A DNA stretch of 64,000 bases from Treponema sp. (GCA_017963165.1 JAGCTZ010000066.1:1-64000), one strand, 5' to 3'. Numbered from the stretch's first letter, positions 1 to 8,608 are shown. Numbers and translations: made by a program. Notes: a model not told the origin generated them from the letters alone.

Positions 1-57
1 CTGCTCGTGCTGGTTATATGGTTTGTATGTGATTTTATCGCTTACTCCTCTGCTCAT
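1..57 (-). CDS. Transposase, N-terminal fragment (cut by window edge)
   Basis: The minus strand opens with ATG at 57 and stays open to the window edge: MSRGVSDKIT followed by YKPYNQHEQ. A short YKPYNQ-type start followed by LLPPS is common in IS1182-like transposases of gut bacteria, so this is probably the beginning of such a gene. Only 19 codons are visible, there is no clear ribosome binding site, and the family call rests on recall of the motif. The GGGACAGCCCC segment at 125-135 resembles the terminal repeat of such elements. Confidence 0.4.
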   Translation of the reverse strand, partial: MSRGVSDKITYKPYNQHEQ

Positions 58-104
58 ATTTAAATTTTAGCAGATTTGCATTCACTTGTAAATTTAAAAA
101 TAAT

Positions 105-142
105 AAGGGCTGCTCCATACTTTTGGGACAGCCCCTTTTTTG
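105..142. repeat. Inverted repeat with T-run; IS end or terminator
   Basis: GGGCTG (107-112) can pair with CAGCCC (129-134), followed on the plus strand by a run of Ts. It lies just past the ammonium transporter stop codon and 48 bases upstream of the transposase-like start. It could be an intrinsic terminator, but GGGACAGCCCC is also typical of insertion-sequence termini. The sequence alone does not decide. Confidence 0.45.
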
Positions 143-144
143 TT

Positions 145-1899
145 TTATTTTGCTTGAACGATTATATGAAGAACTTTTGTCTTTTGTGTATTAAAGATAC
201 GTGAAAATTCAAAATTAATAATCTTCTTTTCAATTTTTGGTTCTGGTGACTGAATGCGCACAGAGATTGTTATGCTCTGAATTGGATTCAGACTTTTTAC
301 TGCCGACTGTTTAAAGTCTGGTGAATAAAGGTTTTCCAGATATTTTTTAAGGGCTTGTGTTTTATCACGAGGTAAAACTCTAGCCATTAGCAGAAGGAAG
401 TTGTAATTTTCGGGATTAGGACAACCTAAAATTCGTGGTGTTGATTCAGAATACTGCGGGCAGATATTCCATTCTGTATCAAGCATAAACAGTCCATACG
501 GAATTGTCTTCATCAGGACTCCAAAGCTTTCTTCGCTTAAAGTTGATTCTTCGAGCTTTTCCATAACATTATTATAAAGAGAAGAAATCTGACCAATTTC
601 GGTAAACGGTTCTACAGGAAGTCGTATAGACAAATCACCTGTTACAGCCTGTTCCTTCATTTTTTCGTATACATCAAAAATTTCGGTAGAGGCTCCATGT
701 TCAACAATATTTAGACCCTTGTCTTCGTCTTCTGACGAAACTCTAAGCGGCTTAATCTTATTCAAAATTAATAATCCAATAAATGAAAGGCCAAAGGCCC
801 ATACGCCACAAACAATTACTCCTATAAATTGAGCCAGGAGCTGACTTCCGCAGATTGGATTTGTACCCAAAAGCTCGGGTTGTCCGAAGATTCCAACAGC
901 AAGAGTTCCCCATATTCCTGCACAAAGATGAACAGGAACAGCACCTACAGCATCATCAAGTTTTAGTTTTTCAAGTAAATAACTTCCTATAAGCATCACA
1001 ATTCCGCCAATGGCACCTATTATTGCAGCAGCACCAGGTGTAACGCAATGACAGTTTGCAGTGATGGCAACAAGGCCTGCCAGAGTTCCGTTTATTACAA
1101 AGTTTACATCAGGAATTTTCTTAAATGCCCAGCCTACGAATAAGGCAGAAAGCATTCCTGTTGCAGCGCCAATACATGTGTTTATTAAAACTTGTGGAAC
1201 GATTTCATTTAATGCAAGTGTTGAACCGCCGTTAAAACCAAGCCAGCCAAACCATAAAATGAAAACACCTGCAACAGTCATAGGAATATCACAGCCCTGA
1301 ATTTCACGTGGTTTTTCATTTTTTGGGAATCGTCCTTTTCTAGCCCCAAGAACAATAATTCCGGCAAGTCCTACATATCCACCTACTGAATGAACAACAG
1401 TTGAGCCGGCAAAATCGACAAAACCAATTTTGTATAACCATCCCTGAGCATCGGAAACAAAAGCAGGTTGAATTCCACCCCATGCCCAATGTCCAAAAAT
1501 TGGATAAATAATCAGGGACATTAGAAAAGTAGAAATGATGTATGAGGAATACTTCATTCTTTCTGCTACAGCACCAGATACAATTGTTGCACTTGTTGAA
1601 CAGAACATTGCCTGGAAGAATAAGAAGGTTGTAATATTAAAACTAATATTCTTTCCGGCTCCAGGAATAAATCCGGTATGACCTATAATTCCTCCTGCTG
1701 AAGAACCAAACATAAATGCAAAACCTACAAGCCAGTAAACAAAAAGAGAAATACCAATGTCTGTAAGGTTTTTTATTGCAACGTTAATGCTGTTTTTTTC
1801 TCGTGTAAGTCCTGATTCAACCATCGAAAAACCAGGCTGCATAAAAAATACTAGTGCTCCTGAAATGAGCACCCACATTGCATCAACAAGACTATCCAT
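145..1899 (-). CDS. amt: Ammonium transporter (Amt) fused to a PAS-like sensor domain
   Basis: Inner-membrane ammonium channel of the Amt/MEP/Rh family, about 400 residues with the expected membrane segments (MQPGFSMVESG near the N-terminus, conserved twin-His region, GAVPVHLCAG). After the transporter comes a linker (residues ~415-470) and a soluble domain of about 115 residues that reads like the PAS-type sensory domains of spirochaete signalling proteins (LFMLDTEWNI, then ILGCPNPENYNFLLL). The protein ends there, with no kinase or cyclase output domain. I chose the ATG at 1899 because GGAGG lies directly upstream; an in-frame ATG at 1986 would put the leader terminator inside the gene. Transporter call is firm; sensor role is inferred. 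Confidence 0.93.
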   Translation of the reverse strand: MDSLVDAMWVLISGALVFFMQPGFSMVESGLTREKNSINVAIKNLTDIGISLFVYWLVGFAFMFGSSAGGIIGHTGFIPGAGKNISFNITTFLFFQAMFCSTSATIVSGAVAERMKYSSYIISTFLMSLIIYPIFGHWAWGGIQPAFVSDAQGWLYKIGFVDFAGSTVVHSVGGYVGLAGIIVLGARKGRFPKNEKPREIQGCDIPMTVAGVFILWFGWLGFNGGSTLALNEIVPQVLINTCIGAATGMLSALFVGWAFKKIPDVNFVINGTLAGLVAITANCHCVTPGAAAIIGAIGGIVMLIGSYLLEKLKLDDAVGAVPVHLCAGIWGTLAVGIFGQPELLGTNPICGSQLLAQFIGVIVCGVWAFGLSFIGLLILNKIKPLRVSSEDEDKGLNIVEHGASTEIFDVYEKMKEQAVTGDLSIRLPVEPFTEIGQISSLYNNVMEKLEESTLSEESFGVLMKTIPYGLFMLDTEWNICPQYSESTPRILGCPNPENYNFLLLMARVLPRDKTQALKKYLENLYSPDFKQSAVKSLNPIQSITISVRIQSPEPKIEKKIINFEFSRIFNTQKTKVLHIIVQAK

Positions 1900-1932
1900 A
1901 AGAAACCTCCAGTAAATGAATAGATTAGAGTT

Positions 1933-1972
1933 AAAAAAAAGGCAGAATCGCCAAAACTGGCGACTCTGCCTT
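1933..1972 (-). terminator. Intrinsic terminator in the amt leader
   Basis: On the minus strand AAGGCAGA and TCGCCA pair with TGGCGA and TCTGCCTT, followed by eight Us, giving a strong rho-independent hairpin. It lies between the putative amt promoter (1988-2016) and the amt ribosome binding site, so a transcript from that promoter must read through it. This suggests attenuation control of ammonium uptake. Confidence 0.8.
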
Positions 1973-1987
1973 TCAATTTCTGTCATG

Positions 1988-2016
1988 ATATTATTGATTT
2001 ATTATTTGTATGTCAA
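1988..2016 (-). promoter_or_regulatory. Sigma-70-type promoter for amt
   Basis: Minus strand TTGACA (2011-2016) and TAATAT (1988-1993) are separated by exactly 17 bp. The predicted start of transcription is near 1981, immediately before the leader terminator. Confidence 0.6.
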
Positions 2017-2081
2017 TATGAATCTTTAAAAGGATTTAATCTTTCTTTATTTTTGGTGAATAATTTTTTGCGTGGGTAGAC

Positions 2082-2228
2082 ATCAGTTTCCTAAGCTTGA
2101 AGAAGGCTTCGATGATCTGATAAAAAGCCGGATACTTGAATAGGTGGCTGCATAAGACATTTTATGTTTACAAAAATTACGATAATATTTTTACCGAAGA
2201 AAATATTAAAAAGCTTATTAATAAATAA
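2082..2228 (+). pseudogene. Coding-like remnant of unknown gene
   Basis: Two short stretches read like protein: HQFPKLEEGFDDLIKSRILE then a stop (about 2082-2144), and HKTFYVYKNYDNIF followed by TEENIKKLINK and a stop (about 2152-2228). Neither has a start codon or ribosome binding site. They may be the decayed 3' end of a lost gene. The rest of the 2000-2300 gap holds only the amt promoter on one side and the helicase promoter on the other. Family not recognised. Confidence 0.25.
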
Positions 2229-2302
2229 AAATCCTCTTTATTAAAAAAAAATTGAAAATCTGTGCAAAAAACTTTTAATTTCTGATATAATATTCTTTTA
2301 CG

Positions 2303-4093
2303 ATGAATTATGAAAATCCATTGATTGTTCAAGGTGATCGTTCTCTGCTTCTTGATGTGCATGCGCCGCTTGCGGAAGAGTGCCGTAATGCGCTTATTCC
2401 GTTTGCAGAGCTTGAAAAGTCGCCTGAACATCTTCATACATATAAATTGACTCCTCTTTCGCTGTGGAACGCTGCTAGTGCCGGTTTTAGTGCTGATGAT
2501 GCAGTAAATGTTCTTGAAAAGTTTGCGCGTTATGATGTTCCGCAGTCTGTTATTGTCTGGATAAAAGAAGTATGCAACCGATTTGGAAAAATAAGACTTT
2601 TGCCATATGAACAGGAAGAAGAGGATGCTACAGATCAACAAAAAGAGCAGTATCTTCTTCTTGCTGCAAATTCAGAAGCTATTTATAAAGAAATTGGTGC
2701 GAATACGGCGGTAAAAAAATATTTGAATCCTGCAGGTTCTTCGACCCCGTCGACCCCTTCGACAGGCTCAGGGTCCCCGGATAACTCAGGGAGCGCAGGA
2801 ACCACAATAAAATATTCTTATCTCATAAAACTCACCGATCGTGGCACAATAAAGCAGTTGCTTCTGGAGGCAGGCTGGCCTGTAAAGGATGAAGTTGCCC
2901 TTACAGATGGAGAGCCTCTTGAATTTAATCTGCGTGAAACTACAGCCGAAGGTGCTCCACTTGTTATACGAGACTATCAGGTTAATGCTGCAAAGGCGCT
3001 TGTTGGCGATAAAGGGCCAGGTACCGGCTTTGGAACTATTGTTCTTCCATGTGGTTCGGGTAAAACAATTGTCGGCATGCAGATTATGGACATGCTCAAG
3101 ACAAGTACATTGATTATCACTACAAATATAAGTGCAGTTCATCAGTGGATTGACGAGCTGTTAGATAAAACTAACTTAACCCGCGATGACATTGCAGAAT
3201 ATACCGGAGAAAACAAAGATATAAAACCTGTTACTGTTGCAACGTATCAGGTGCTTACCTGGCGTCCTGATAAAGAAGGGCCGTTCCCGCATTTTTCACT
3301 TTTTCATGAACGACCATGGGGCTTAATTATTTATGATGAAGTCCATATGCTTCCGGCTCCTGTTTTCCGTGTTGTAGCAGAGCTTCAGGCTGTGCGTCGT
3401 GTTGGCCTTACTGCAACGCTTGTCCGCGAAGATGGCTGCGAAGGTTATGTATTCAGCCTTGTCGGACCAAAGCGTTATGATGTCCCATGGAAAGAACTTG
3501 AGCGTGATAACTGGATTGCCAGTGCCGAATGTGTAGAAGTTAGGATAGACTTACCGATGAGCGCCGAAATTGAATATGCAGTTGCAGGGGCGCGCGAAAA
3601 GCATAAAATTGCAAGTCAGAATCCTGACAAACTTGCTGTTGTAAGTCAGATAATCAATAAATATCCGGAAGATAAAATTCTTGTAATAGGGCAGTATCTT
3701 GACCAGTTAGATCAGATAGCACAGCTGCTCAAGGCACCAATCATAACTGGAAAAACTCCAACTGCAGAGCGCGATAGAATCTACGGCGAATTTAGAAAAG
3801 GCAATATAAGAGTTCTTGTTGTTTCTAAGGTTGCAAATTTTGCAATTGATTTACCGGATGCTTCTCTTGCGATTCAGGTAAGCGGAACCTTTGGCAGTCG
3901 TCAGGAAGAAGCTCAGCGGCTTGGAAGAATTCTTAGGCCAAAAGAACGGACATCACGCTTTTTTACATTGATTACACGAAATACTGTAGAAGAGGAATTC
4001 AGCTCTAACAGACAGAAGTTTCTTGCCGAGCAGGGTTACTCTTATAGGATTGTCCGCTATGGAGAACTTAGCGACGGAGGAGAAACTTTATAA
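2303..4093 (+). CDS. XPB/Rad25-type DNA helicase
   Basis: Superfamily 2 helicase of the bacterial XPB group (596 aa). Visible motifs: ATP-binding loop PCGSGKTIVG (~residues 249-258), DEVH box (IIYDEVHMLPAP), motif III GLTATLVREDG, and a C-terminal helicase lobe ending in RQEEAQRLGRILRP. It is expected to unwind or remodel DNA in repair. A low-complexity insert near residues 150-173 (STPSTGSGSP) comes from a dispersed nucleotide repeat and interrupts the region before the helicase core. The start follows a TATAAT box by 13 bp without an obvious ribosome binding site, so the message may be nearly leaderless. It overlaps the next gene by one base (TAATG), implying co-expression. Confidence 0.9.
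   Translation: MNYENPLIVQGDRSLLLDVHAPLAEECRNALIPFAELEKSPEHLHTYKLTPLSLWNAASAGFSADDAVNVLEKFARYDVPQSVIVWIKEVCNRFGKIRLLPYEQEEEDATDQQKEQYLLLAANSEAIYKEIGANTAVKKYLNPAGSSTPSTPSTGSGSPDNSGSAGTTIKYSYLIKLTDRGTIKQLLLEAGWPVKDEVALTDGEPLEFNLRETTAEGAPLVIRDYQVNAAKALVGDKGPGTGFGTIVLPCGSGKTIVGMQIMDMLKTSTLIITTNISAVHQWIDELLDKTNLTRDDIAEYTGENKDIKPVTVATYQVLTWRPDKEGPFPHFSLFHERPWGLIIYDEVHMLPAPVFRVVAELQAVRRVGLTATLVREDGCEGYVFSLVGPKRYDVPWKELERDNWIASAECVEVRIDLPMSAEIEYAVAGAREKHKIASQNPDKLAVVSQIINKYPEDKILVIGQYLDQLDQIAQLLKAPIITGKTPTAERDRIYGEFRKGNIRVLVVSKVANFAIDLPDASLAIQVSGTFGSRQEEAQRLGRILRPKERTSRFFTLITRNTVEEEFSSNRQKFLAEQGYSYRIVRYGELSDGGETL
2756..2778 (+). repeat. Dispersed mini-repeat, copy 1 (inside helicase gene)
   Basis: CTTCGACAGGCTCAGG core followed by GTCCCC. 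Translated in frame as STGSGSP within the XPB helicase. Confidence 0.85.
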
Positions 4094-6225
4094 TGAAATG
4101 CCAGACCTCTGTTGAAACCTGGACAAACTGTATTTCTGCTCTTCCTGACAGCCGCTTTTTTGAAATAATGCGGCTTTATCTGGGTGAAATAAAAACTCCG
4201 TATAACAAGCAGAGGCTTATAGAACAGCTTGCAGGCTTTGTAAAAAATGAAGCAAACTCTACCAGCATGATTACACTGCTCGATGAATATGATATAAAAA
4301 TTCTTACGGCACTTGCATTTATTCCGAATGCTACGCAGGAAACTCTTATAGAGTTTTTTGCTCAGGAATATTCGATGGCCGACATTTTTACAGAGCTTTC
4401 AAATTTGATTTCGCGGCTTCTTGTTTTTGAACAGCAGGATGCATATTCTTCGAAAAAATACTTACGTATAAATCCGCTTCTGTGGGATAAGCTCGAACCT
4501 TATATTCAGCTTTCAAATATCATAAGTCCGGCTGTGTTAGAAAAAGCTAACATTGATGATGTATTTAGTCTTTCGCCTGATATGCTTGCCGCTTTTATTT
4601 CCTTTATAAATACAAAAGGCTGTTCCTGCAAAGCCGATGGCGTAATGAAAAAAAATACGCTGAGCCGTATTCAGGCTGTTTTTCCGGGAAAAGAAAAAAT
4701 AATGCAGCTTGTACTTACGGCTTTTATAAATCTTAATCTTGTGCGAGAAGGGGAAAAATCTTACATAATTGATAATGAACGTTTTGTACTTTTTGCTGAG
4801 CTTCCACAATCACATCAATTTGCACTTTTATGTGCTGCTTCCTGTTCAAGATTCAGTCGCGAAGGCTTAAAGAAAGAAGCACAGCTTTTGCTCGATACTT
4901 TCTGTTCTATTCCGGAGCAGGGATTTACACTTGCAAGTCTTGTAAAGCTAGGATTTCTGGCAGGGACACAAAATTCTTCGGATGATGGAAAGGCTTCTTC
5001 AAAATCACGATTCAGTCGTATGTTAGAGGCAGCCAGACAGGAAGAGGCTTCTGTTCTTTTGATGAATCCGGAACAGGCAGGTTCTATGATTGAACGAATG
5101 CTTGATTCTGCAATTCAACTTGGGCTGCTGCAGAAGACCGGATGGGATAACGCTGGTCACGAAATATATATCTGCAGTAGAGCTGTAAAAGGACCTTTTG
5201 GTTCTGTACCTGTTAATAATGTTTTGAATATTGACTCGACCTTTACAGTGAGCCTTATGCCTGGTTTACCGCTGAAAAAACTTTTGCCTTTGACAGAATT
5301 TCTTGAAGTAAAAAACTATGGCGTAGTAACAGAATATGAAATTACACGTCAATCTGTTTCTGCAGCTTTTGACAGAGGCTGGTCTGTAGACAAGCTTTGT
5401 GAGGAACTTGAAAAATATACAAGTTATGAACTCCCGCAAAATCTTAAAGTTTGTATTTCTGAATGGTTTGATTCTTACAGTTCTGCAATGCTTTACAAGG
5501 GCTATGTGCTTAAGGTTGCAAAAAATAATATAAGCTTTGTAGAAAATGCCCCGAATATCAAACGATATATTAAGGAAAAGCTTGCCGAAGGTATTTATCT
5601 TTTGAATATTCCTATTGATGCAGATATTTCGGCTTTTGTTGATGTTAGTGGCCTTGATTTTATGGGCAAGGTAAAGGATTCCTTTATACCTGGTGAAAAG
5701 CTTCCGTTTCCAATGCTGCGTAGCCCTTCGACAGGCTCAGGGACCCCATATGCTCTTGCAGTTCCTGAGAATGTATCTGCGGTTCCTGAGCATGTCGAAG
5801 GACATCAGACAATCAACTTTGCTGCTGCCGGACATCTGCTCAGTACCCTTAAACAGGAACTTAAAAAGTTAGACCTTACAAAAAATCAACGTGAATGTCT
5901 GGAAAATAGAATTCATAACAGACTCATTCTTTCAAAAGAGCAGCTTGCCGTTACTTCTGTCCGTTCAGAGATTCTGGAAGCCGATGGAATGGATTTTGGC
6001 GGTAAACTTCATTTGTTTGAAGCAGGTTTGAAAGAAAATGATATGATGGAGCTTACGCTTCCACAATTTGATAAAGAAAATGAATATTTTAAGGTAGTTG
6101 GCCGTACTTTAGGAATTACAAAACAGACCGGTGATGCTGTTGTAAGATTCGAAGTTTATCCGACACACGAAATTACAAATTTTGTTGTAAGCAGAATTAC
6201 ATATCTCAGAAGATTAAGATTTTAG
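4093..6225 (+). CDS. XPB-associated protein (helicase_C_3/XPB N-terminal-like)
   Basis: A 710-aa protein directly coupled to the XPB helicase by a TAATG overlap. Bacteria with XPB often carry such a partner, containing a winged-helix/XPB N-terminal-like region; the segment around residues 385-450 (LPLTEFLEVKNYGVVTEYEITRQSV) resembles the helicase-associated domain. It likely binds DNA or regulates the helicase. Residues ~545-570 hold a foreign-looking insert encoded by two opposed copies of a dispersed repeat (SPSTGSGTP and AVPEHVEGH), lying between otherwise well-ordered segments. No catalytic motif is visible. Assignment rests on context and general resemblance. Confidence 0.7.
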   Translation: MKCQTSVETWTNCISALPDSRFFEIMRLYLGEIKTPYNKQRLIEQLAGFVKNEANSTSMITLLDEYDIKILTALAFIPNATQETLIEFFAQEYSMADIFTELSNLISRLLVFEQQDAYSSKKYLRINPLLWDKLEPYIQLSNIISPAVLEKANIDDVFSLSPDMLAAFISFINTKGCSCKADGVMKKNTLSRIQAVFPGKEKIMQLVLTAFINLNLVREGEKSYIIDNERFVLFAELPQSHQFALLCAASCSRFSREGLKKEAQLLLDTFCSIPEQGFTLASLVKLGFLAGTQNSSDDGKASSKSRFSRMLEAARQEEASVLLMNPEQAGSMIERMLDSAIQLGLLQKTGWDNAGHEIYICSRAVKGPFGSVPVNNVLNIDSTFTVSLMPGLPLKKLLPLTEFLEVKNYGVVTEYEITRQSVSAAFDRGWSVDKLCEELEKYTSYELPQNLKVCISEWFDSYSSAMLYKGYVLKVAKNNISFVENAPNIKRYIKEKLAEGIYLLNIPIDADISAFVDVSGLDFMGKVKDSFIPGEKLPFPMLRSPSTGSGTPYALAVPENVSAVPEHVEGHQTINFAAAGHLLSTLKQELKKLDLTKNQRECLENRIHNRLILSKEQLAVTSVRSEILEADGMDFGGKLHLFEAGLKENDMMELTLPQFDKENEYFKVVGRTLGITKQTGDAVVRFEVYPTHEITNFVVSRITYLRRLRF
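5725..5803. repeat. Dispersed mini-repeat, copies 2 and 3 in opposite orientation
   Basis: A forward copy (5725-5747, CTTCGACAGGCTCAGG then GACCCC) and an inverted degenerate copy (5781-5803, GGTTCCTGAGCATGTCGAAG) lie 33 bp apart inside the XPB-partner gene and keep its reading frame open. Confidence 0.8.
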
Positions 6226-6264
6226 GAAGCATGCCTTTGCGGTGCAAGGGTAGAGGTATAATAT

Positions 6265-7515
6265 ATGGAAGTATACATAATTCGTCACGGAAAAACAGAC
6301 TGGAACAAGGAGTATCGTTTTCAGGGAGCACAGGATATTCCCCTTAATCAGGAAGGAAGAGATGCGGCCTTTGCACTTGGAAAACGTCTGGCCGGTATTC
6401 ACTTTGATGCAGTTTATTCTTCTCCTTTATCCAGAGCGTATGAAACAGCATGTATCGTAGCGGAAACTTCGGGGGCCCTTCGACAAGCTCAGGAACCGCG
6501 CGACATGTGCTCTCTGAACGATCCTGTTAAAGAACCTCTTCTCACAGAATTGAGCTTTGGTGAATTTGAAGGCCTGCCATTTGATCAGTGGATGAATACT
6601 GATGAGCCTCGTAAATACTTTTTTAAGGAACCGGGGCGCTATGTTCCACCAAAAGGTGGCGAAACCTTTGAATCTGGAATTGAACGTACAGGAAAATTTG
6701 TTCATACGGTTCTTGAGCCTTTATATGAAAAAAATCCTGGTGCCAGGATTATGATTGTAGCACACGGAGCAATTCTTGCAGCACTTATGTGTAATCTTGA
6801 AGGCCGTAGTGTAGAAAACTATTGGGGAAACGGTCTAAAAGGTAACTGCGAAGAAACAATTTATAAATATGATGGAAAAACCTGGCAGCTTGTATCTCAG
6901 GAAAAAGCTAGGGAAAACCCATATATGAAGTTCGCAGAAAATGAGCAGAAGTCTTCTCATATCATTACTAAACGTGATGTCGATTCAGCCAACCGTACCG
7001 CAGAAGTTCTAAAAGCAGGCGGGGTTGTGATTATTCCTACGGATACGGTGTATGGATTTAGTGGCATTGCGGTCCCTGCCCTTAACACCGCGGAACGAAT
7101 CCGTGCCATCAAAGGCCGCGCAGAAACAAAACCTATGATTCAACTTATTGCCTGCCCAGAAGATCTGTCAAAATATACCAGCGACACAGTACCGGCAAAC
7201 CTCCTGCAAAAGTGGCCAGGCGCACTAACTATTATAGTTAACGATAATCGCGGAGGAACAACAGCTTTTCGCTGTCCTGGAGATGAATGGCTCAGGCGCA
7301 TAATTGCACTTTGCGGAGCTCCAATCTACAGCACAAGCGTAAATCGTTCAGGGCAGCCCGTTCTTGATGAACAGGTTGACATAATTAAAGAGTTTGGCAA
7401 CGAAGTAGACCTCATTGTAACAGACGGAAATAAAAAAGGCGCAAAGCCTTCGACAATAGTGAGTATCACGGAAGGAGAAATAAAACTTTTAAGACAGGGA
7501 GATGTCCAATTATGA
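6265..7515 (+). CDS. Histidine phosphatase fused to TsaC/Sua5-type domain
   Basis: Two-domain protein (416 aa). Residues 1 to ~215 form a phosphoglycerate-mutase-like histidine phosphatase: IIRHGKTDWN catalytic motif at the N-terminus, SSPLSRAYET and the second catalytic HG in IVAHGAILAA. Residues ~235-416 form a YrdC/Sua5 domain: KAGGVVIIPTDTVYGFSG, KGRAETKPMI and STSVNRSGQP, the motifs that bind threonine, bicarbonate and ATP to make threonylcarbamoyl-AMP for tRNA t6A37. The phosphatase part contains an in-frame mini-repeat (residues ~72-78, RQAQEP). The stop overlaps the next start by ATGA. Both domain calls are strong; the phosphatase substrate is unknown. Confidence 0.88.
   Translation: MEVYIIRHGKTDWNKEYRFQGAQDIPLNQEGRDAAFALGKRLAGIHFDAVYSSPLSRAYETACIVAETSGALRQAQEPRDMCSLNDPVKEPLLTELSFGEFEGLPFDQWMNTDEPRKYFFKEPGRYVPPKGGETFESGIERTGKFVHTVLEPLYEKNPGARIMIVAHGAILAALMCNLEGRSVENYWGNGLKGNCEETIYKYDGKTWQLVSQEKARENPYMKFAENEQKSSHIITKRDVDSANRTAEVLKAGGVVIIPTDTVYGFSGIAVPALNTAERIRAIKGRAETKPMIQLIACPEDLSKYTSDTVPANLLQKWPGALTIIVNDNRGGTTAFRCPGDEWLRRIIALCGAPIYSTSVNRSGQPVLDEQVDIIKEFGNEVDLIVTDGNKKGAKPSTIVSITEGEIKLLRQGDVQL
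6477..6497 (+). repeat. Dispersed mini-repeat, copy 4
   Basis: CTTCGACAAGCTCAGGAACC within the phosphatase domain, translated as LRQAQEP in the surface region before the second half of the domain. One base differs from the other copies at the AAG/AGG position. Confidence 0.75.
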
Positions 7516-8504
7516 AAACATTTGTAGAGAAAATCTGGGAGCCGGGTGAATACAACTACGCCGCTGCTTATGGTTTTGAACCAAATATTCACGGCTATCT
7601 GCACGACGAAGATACAGCTGCTCGTGACGGCATTATTATTGTTCCTGGTGGCGGCTACTGTATGTGCGTTCCTCCCGAAGCAGAAATTGTTGCCAAAACC
7701 TTTTATGAACGCGGAATGAATGCTTTTGTTTTAACCTATACTACAGATATTACAATGTCTGTGCCTCTCAAAAAGCAGCCGCTCAATGATGTTGCTCGAG
7801 CTGTTCGTTTTGTTCGCAGTCGTGCTTCAGAATATTCTCTTTCAAATAAACTTATTATAAATGGTGGTTCTGCCGGTGCTCATGTCTGCGGTTCTCTTGC
7901 AGTTCACTTTGATGATGTTCCGGATGCAAATCCAAAATACAAGGATATTTCCTGCCGCCCTGATGGAGTAATCCTTAATTATCCCGTAATTACAACAGGC
8001 GAGTTTACACATATTTATTCTGTATGGGCTTTGGTTGGGCAGAACGCGTCGCAGGAAGAACTGGACTATTTTTCACTTGAAAAAAATGTAAAACCGGATA
8101 CACCTCCATGCTTTATCTGGCAGACAGCAACAGATAACCTTGTGCCTGTAGAAAACAGCTATCTGTTTGCTCGCGCACTTAAAGAAAAAGGTGTTCCTTT
8201 TGCACACTACGTTTTCCCGACAGGCTTCCACGGTTTGAGCGTTGCTACCGAAGATTTTTTCAAAGGCAACTTTGGCGAGCCATATACAATGGAACAGGTA
8301 GATCGCGCAGTAAAGGCTGTAAAAGAAGGCAAGGGCGTAAATGTAAGTGATCAGCGCCGAAAAGAATTAGAGGCTCAGTTTGCAGAGGACGCACCAAAGC
8401 CACCGACACCTCCAGAGACTCCAGCAGAAATGGCAGCGAAGTTCCGTGATGTTGCAATGTGGCCGGATTTAGCAATGGTATGGATGTCGTCATTGCGCTC
8501 ATAA
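7512..8504 (+). CDS. Alpha/beta-hydrolase, probable carbohydrate esterase
   Basis: A 330-aa alpha/beta-hydrolase related to BD-FAE/acetyl-xylan esterases. The oxyanion region is IIVPGGGYC, the nucleophile elbow is GGSAGAH (GxSxG type), the acid is probably the Asp of TATDNLVPVENS and the histidine is in GFHGLS. No signal peptide is seen, so it probably works in the cytoplasm on imported acetylated or feruloylated oligosaccharides. That fits the xylanase at 53-54 kb. It overlaps the preceding fusion gene by 4 bp (ATGA). The C-terminal ~40 residues are proline-rich (PPTPPETP). Substrate is inferred from family only. Confidence 0.8.
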   Translation: MKTFVEKIWEPGEYNYAAAYGFEPNIHGYLHDEDTAARDGIIIVPGGGYCMCVPPEAEIVAKTFYERGMNAFVLTYTTDITMSVPLKKQPLNDVARAVRFVRSRASEYSLSNKLIINGGSAGAHVCGSLAVHFDDVPDANPKYKDISCRPDGVILNYPVITTGEFTHIYSVWALVGQNASQEELDYFSLEKNVKPDTPPCFIWQTATDNLVPVENSYLFARALKEKGVPFAHYVFPTGFHGLSVATEDFFKGNFGEPYTMEQVDRAVKAVKEGKGVNVSDQRRKELEAQFAEDAPKPPTPPETPAEMAAKFRDVAMWPDLAMVWMSSLRS

Positions 8505-8528
8505 TGACAAGTGCTTTGTCATTGCGCC
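8491..8528. repeat. REP-like GTCATTGCGC direct repeat with hairpin
   Basis: GTCATTGCGC occurs twice (around 8489 and 8518), and AATGACAA / TTGTCATT form an 8-bp hairpin with a 5-base loop between them. It overlaps the end of the esterase gene and abuts the tRNA fragment. A related segment (CAATGACG) is at 40550. Confidence 0.5.
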
Positions 8529-8570
8529 CTTTTAAGGCGTGGGTCACTGGTTCGAATCCAGTGTAGCTCA
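8525..8570 (+). tRNA. 3' half of a tRNA (Lys-like, UUU), attachment-site remnant
   Basis: GCGCC, loop CTTTTAA, GGCGT makes an anticodon arm with anticodon UUU. It is followed by GGGTC (variable loop), a T arm ACTGG-TTCGAAT-CCAGT, a 3' acceptor strand GTAGCTC and discriminator A. The matching 5' acceptor strand (GAGCTAC) and D arm are absent upstream; the sequence there is the REP-like hairpin. It is therefore not a functional gene but a tRNA 3' end, as left by integration of mobile elements. The integrase gene starts 224 bp downstream. Confidence 0.7.
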
Positions 8571-8574
8571 CATT

Positions 8575-8608
8575 GAAGACTTCTGGACTCCAGAGGTCTT
8601 TTTTTTAT
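8575..8608 (+). terminator. Intrinsic terminator after the tRNA fragment
   Basis: AAGAC, TCTGG, ACT loop, CCAGA, GTCTT followed by eight Ts. A typical rho-independent hairpin positioned just past the tRNA 3' end, probably carried along with it. Confidence 0.8.

Noticed and set aside
8260..8571. Minus-strand ORF of 103 aa (MSYTGFEPVTHAL...)
   Set aside because: It is the antisense reading of the tRNA T arm and the esterase gene, a well-known artefact.
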